This document shows, one piece after another, positions 61,381 to 64,000 of a stretch of 64,000 nt of DNA. Location: NCBI RefSeq assembly GCF_900105135.1, contig NZ_LT629741.1, positions 2,953,001 through 3,017,000 on the forward strand. The letters run 5' to 3'. Position numbers and translations under genes: made by a program. The notes beneath the pieces are model-generated. The model searched no databases and was not told where the DNA came from. It was given only the letters and a program-made list of their open reading frames with translations. The DNA is from Gramella sp. MAR_2010_147. GTDB taxonomy: Bacteria > Bacteroidota > Bacteroidia > Flavobacteriales > Flavobacteriaceae. How positions within the stretch are numbered: the stretch's first letter is position 1; each line of letters opens with the position of its first letter.

Positions 61381-62394
61381 TCAGATAGGAATGAAGGTCG
61401 ATTCTCTATGAATAATATCAGCTTTAAGAACTATTTCAAATTCTTTAGCTGGTAATCTCCCTTCAATCCTATCTATTAATGTATGTACTGCTACCTCACC
61501 TTGCTGGTTTGCTTTCTGGTCGATTGAGCTTAAAGAAGGTAGAAAGGTTTCTCCCATTTTTCCATTTGTAAATCCAATTAGAGAGACATCTTGTGGTATC
61601 CTGTAATTACAATTCAGGATATTTCTTGCAGTAAGGATGGTCGTAAGTTCATCGGAAGTTAATATTCCGTCCAATTGTTTCTCGTGAAGCATTTTTTTTA
61701 ATTGTTCTAAGGGAAAGTTGTCACTGTCCACTTCAATGATCTTTTGCTGGAGGCCATTTTTAGTCACGGCTTTTGTATATCCGTCAATTCTATTTTCGTT
61801 CACGCTTGTATTTGAAATACCTGAAAAATAGGAAACTTGGGTGCAACCGGAGTTGATAAGTTCAAGTGTAGCTAGTTCTGCTTCCAGAGTGTCATTAATA
61901 GATATTTTATCGGCCTCTATACCGTCAAGCAGTCTGTCGAACATTACGAGTGGAATTCCAAAGCGTTTAGGAAAGCCCAGGTGTTTTATTTCTGAAGTTG
62001 CCTGGGTCTCTTTTGATGGTGAGATCAATATTCCATCTACCTGGGACCTTATAAGCATTTCTATAGCCTGTTTTTCTTTGTGAACAGATTCTTTGGATAT
62101 GCAAATAATTACTTTATACCCTAGTAGAGAAGCTTTCTCTTCAATACCATCCAGTACCATTGAAAAAAAGTTCGATAAAATAGCAGGGACAATGACCCCC
62201 AGGGTTTTAGTTTTTTTAAATTTTAACCCTTGGGCAAAGCTATTCGGGAAATATTCATGAATTTCTGCTAGTTCTCTTACCCTTTTCTTTGTAGAAGAAC
62301 TTATCTCCGAACTGTCATTAAGGGCTTTGGAGACTGTACTTACAGAAAGGTCTAATTCTCTTGCTAGTTCCTTCAATGTTATATGTTGTTTCAT
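61381..62394 (-). CDS. LacI/GalR family transcriptional regulator
   Basis: The 337-residue regulator has an N-terminal LacI helix-turn-helix with hinge (TLKELARELDLSVSTVSKAL, SSSTKKRVRELAEIHEYFPN). A periplasmic-binding-protein-like sensor domain follows (KTKTLGVIVPAILSNFFSMV, SQVDGILISPSKETQ, DEVTT-like DELTTILTARNILN). It diverges from the susC at the right edge with 420 bp between them containing two AATCGATT-centred sites. It probably represses or activates that locus in response to a sugar or sugar phosphate. Confidence 0.93.
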   Translation of the reverse strand: MKQHITLKELARELDLSVSTVSKALNDSSEISSSTKKRVRELAEIHEYFPNSFAQGLKFKKTKTLGVIVPAILSNFFSMVLDGIEEKASLLGYKVIICISKESVHKEKQAIEMLIRSQVDGILISPSKETQATSEIKHLGFPKRFGIPLVMFDRLLDGIEADKISINDTLEAELATLELINSGCTQVSYFSGISNTSVNENRIDGYTKAVTKNGLQQKIIEVDSDNFPLEQLKKMLHEKQLDGILTSDELTTILTARNILNCNYRIPQDVSLIGFTNGKMGETFLPSLSSIDQKANQQGEVAVHTLIDRIEGRLPAKEFEIVLKADIIHRESTFIPI

Positions 62395-62435
62395 AGCATC
62401 GATGATTCTTTAAGATTCACAAGATAACAACAAAA

Positions 62436-62451
62436 ATGTTATCGATTACAT
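62436..62451. promoter_or_regulatory. Candidate LacI-type operator 1
   Basis: ATGTTATCGATTACAT is an imperfect palindrome centred on CG, as LacI-family operators are. It lies 42 bp upstream of the lacI-type start, suggesting autoregulation. Confidence 0.55.
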
Positions 62452-62619
62452 TTTTAAGCGTTATTGGCCTCTCTTCCTTTAATTTTCGATGAATTTTTTT
62501 CGATTCCTGAAAAATATAGGATTTAAAAGGCCTTATTCTATATTTCTACAGCTCAGATATTAGAAAAATTCAAAAATTAACCATAAAAATTTTGTAATTG
62601 ATAATTAATAAATATATTT

Positions 62620-62635
62620 ACGTAATCGATTGCAT
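62620..62635. promoter_or_regulatory. Candidate LacI-type operator 2
   Basis: ACGTAATCGATTGCAT shares the AATCGATT core with operator 1 and lies 180 bp upstream of the second susC. Confidence 0.5.
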
Positions 62636-62814
62636 TGTTAAAAAATTAAGAATTGATCAATGTGTTTAAGGTGTAATATTTAAATACATTGTTGTCAAAG
62701 GAACTGATAATCAATTTTTAACATAGTTATCCGATCTATTTAAGATGAAGTAACCGATAGTGTTTAAAAAATGAGTGAAAGAGCACTAACTAATTAATTT
62801 AACGAACTAATTTT

Positions 62815-64000
62815 ATGGAACAGGTTTTTACTAAAACGTTTTCGGTTTTTCTGGGTAACCAGGAAAAAAGGATTAAGTATAAGCTGCATACTTTTCTCAT
62901 GGTGTGCATACTGCTTGGAACAAATATGATTTTTGCTCAGAATACCGAAATTAGCGGTACCGTGCTTGCTGCTGATTCGAAAATGCCACTAGCAGGAGTA
63001 ACTATATTAGAGAAAGGTACTTCTAATGGTGTAGTAACTAATTTTGATGGCGAGTATTCAATTCAAGTATCGGGTGAAGATGCTGTATTAGTTTATAGTT
63101 ATGTTGGATTTCAGACACTTGAAGTTAATGCAGAAGGCAGAAATACTATTAATATTGAATTACTTGTAGATTCCAATGCATTGGATGAAGTTGTAGTGGT
63201 TGGATATGGTACAACGAAAAAATCGGATTTAACCGGATCTGTGGTGGCTATTTCAGGAAGCGAATTGGCTGAGCAGGGTAGGGCAAGTGTAGCTGAAGCT
63301 TTAACAGGAAGACTTCCTGGTGTACAGGTTCTTTCTACTGAGGGTTCACCTGATGCCGAAGTTAATATTCGAATTCGTGGTAACGGTTCTCTAACTCAGG
63401 ATGGCTCACCCTTAATAATCGTAGATGGTTTTCCTGTTGGGAGTATGAGTGATATAAGTCCTACAGATATTGCAAGCATTTCGGTTTTGAAAGATGCTTC
63501 CTCTACAGCAATTTACGGTTCGAGAGGTGCAAATGGGGTTATTATTATTACCACTAAAGATGGAGTAAGCGGTAAAATTAGTGTAAATGTAAATTCATTT
63601 TATGGCTTTCAAAAAATAGCAAATACCATTGATGTTCTTTCACCCGAAGATTTTGTAAAATGGCAATATGAATATGCATTATTAGACGATCCTGAGAATT
63701 TGGATTCTTATGAAAGATATTTTGGGCTATGGCAGGATTATGATCTATATGAAGGCAAGGAAGGTAATAACTGGCAAAAACAAATTTATGGTAACATGGG
63801 TGAAGTTCAGAGCCACGATTTGGCAATTAGAGGTGGTTCCGAAAAATCCAGCTTCAATTTTAATTATGCACATTACGATGTAAATACCATCATGGTTGGC
63901 TCAGACTTTAAAAGGGATAACTTGTCTTTGGCACTTAAAAGTCAGGCTGGGGAGAAGGTAGATTTATCTTTTACCGTTAGATATTCAGATACTGAGATCA
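62815..64000 (+). CDS. SusC/RagA TonB-dependent receptor without STN domain (runs off the window)
   Basis: The first 395 codons of a second SusC are present. It begins MEQVFTKTFSVFLGNQEKRI with a long leader, a signal helix (TFLMVCILLGTNMIFAQ), the carboxypeptidase-regulatory-like domain (ISGTVLAADSKMPLAGVTIL), DEVVVVGYGTTKKSDLTGSV, and the plug (EVNIRIRGNGSLTQDGSPLI, LKDASSTAIYGSRGANGVII). It lacks the STN domain seen in the first SusC, so it is not wired to a FecR/ECF pair. The adjacent LacI-type gene is the likely regulator. It probably opens another utilization locus. Confidence 0.95.
   Translation, partial: MEQVFTKTFSVFLGNQEKRIKYKLHTFLMVCILLGTNMIFAQNTEISGTVLAADSKMPLAGVTILEKGTSNGVVTNFDGEYSIQVSGEDAVLVYSYVGFQTLEVNAEGRNTINIELLVDSNALDEVVVVGYGTTKKSDLTGSVVAISGSELAEQGRASVAEALTGRLPGVQVLSTEGSPDAEVNIRIRGNGSLTQDGSPLIIVDGFPVGSMSDISPTDIASISVLKDASSTAIYGSRGANGVIIITTKDGVSGKISVNVNSFYGFQKIANTIDVLSPEDFVKWQYEYALLDDPENLDSYERYFGLWQDYDLYEGKEGNNWQKQIYGNMGEVQSHDLAIRGGSEKSSFNFNYAHYDVNTIMVGSDFKRDNLSLALKSQAGEKVDLSFTVRYSDTEI

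Larger units (their letters stand above)
62395..62814. other. Regulatory region between the lacI-type gene and the second susC
   Basis: AT-rich divergent intergenic region with two operator candidates, listed separately. I see no small ORF. Confidence 0.5.

Overview
The window looks like chromosomal DNA of a marine-type Flavobacteriia (Bacteroidetes). The support is an AT-rich composition, SusC/SusD pairs, sulfatases, FecI/FecR signalling, lipoprotein and twin-arginine signals, a promoter with the Bacteroidetes TTTG / TAnnTTTG pattern, and no Shine-Dalgarno preference at most starts. I do not name a species.

Left part (1-19,000), housekeeping and stress. It starts inside trpE, preceded by an apparent Trp-codon attenuator. 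Then come a marR-nitroreductase-yceI operon, a rhodanese protein, an outer-membrane beta-barrel protein, a decayed sodium:solute symporter, an HD hydrolase, an AGCS amino-acid symporter, a membrane LuxR-type regulator next to rlmF, a GIN-domain protein, a DnaQ/GIY-YIG nuclease, a large KatE catalase, a GDSL hydrolase, a lipoprotein, an MscS channel, a DUF808 protein and an esterase.

Cassette region (19,041-26,226). Two imperfect 36-bp direct repeats flank about 7 kb of accessory DNA. Inside are seven genes, all on the minus strand. Neighbouring genes are separated by a 131-134 bp repeat whose ends fold on each other as an outer box plus an inner box. The layout resembles an integron cassette array, but the boxes are not the canonical attC ones and no integrase is present. 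This is my best candidate for an unusual system.

Polysaccharide utilization locus (26,772-58,044, with a decayed manA to 59,150). An ECF sigma factor and FecR precede an STN-domain SusC, SusD, two sulfatases, an FAD oxidoreductase, a GDSL hydrolase whose motif order is circularly permuted, CstA, a GH2-esterase fusion, GH28, a double DUF1080 protein, two Tat-exported Gfo/Idh/MocA oxidoreductases, GH97, a FucP-like permease, a DUF6807 protein, a CE12 acetylesterase, mannonate dehydratase and an SDR oxidoreductase. Together they suggest breakdown of a sulfated, acetylated, uronate-containing glycan, with hexuronate catabolism and possibly an oxidative 3-keto route. A mannose-6-phosphate isomerase gene at the end is broken by a stop and a frameshift.

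Right end (59,150-64,000). A small RadC/SSB block that looks like a mobile-element remnant is followed by a LacI-type regulator, two AATCGATT-centred operator candidates, and the start of a second SusC that runs off the window.
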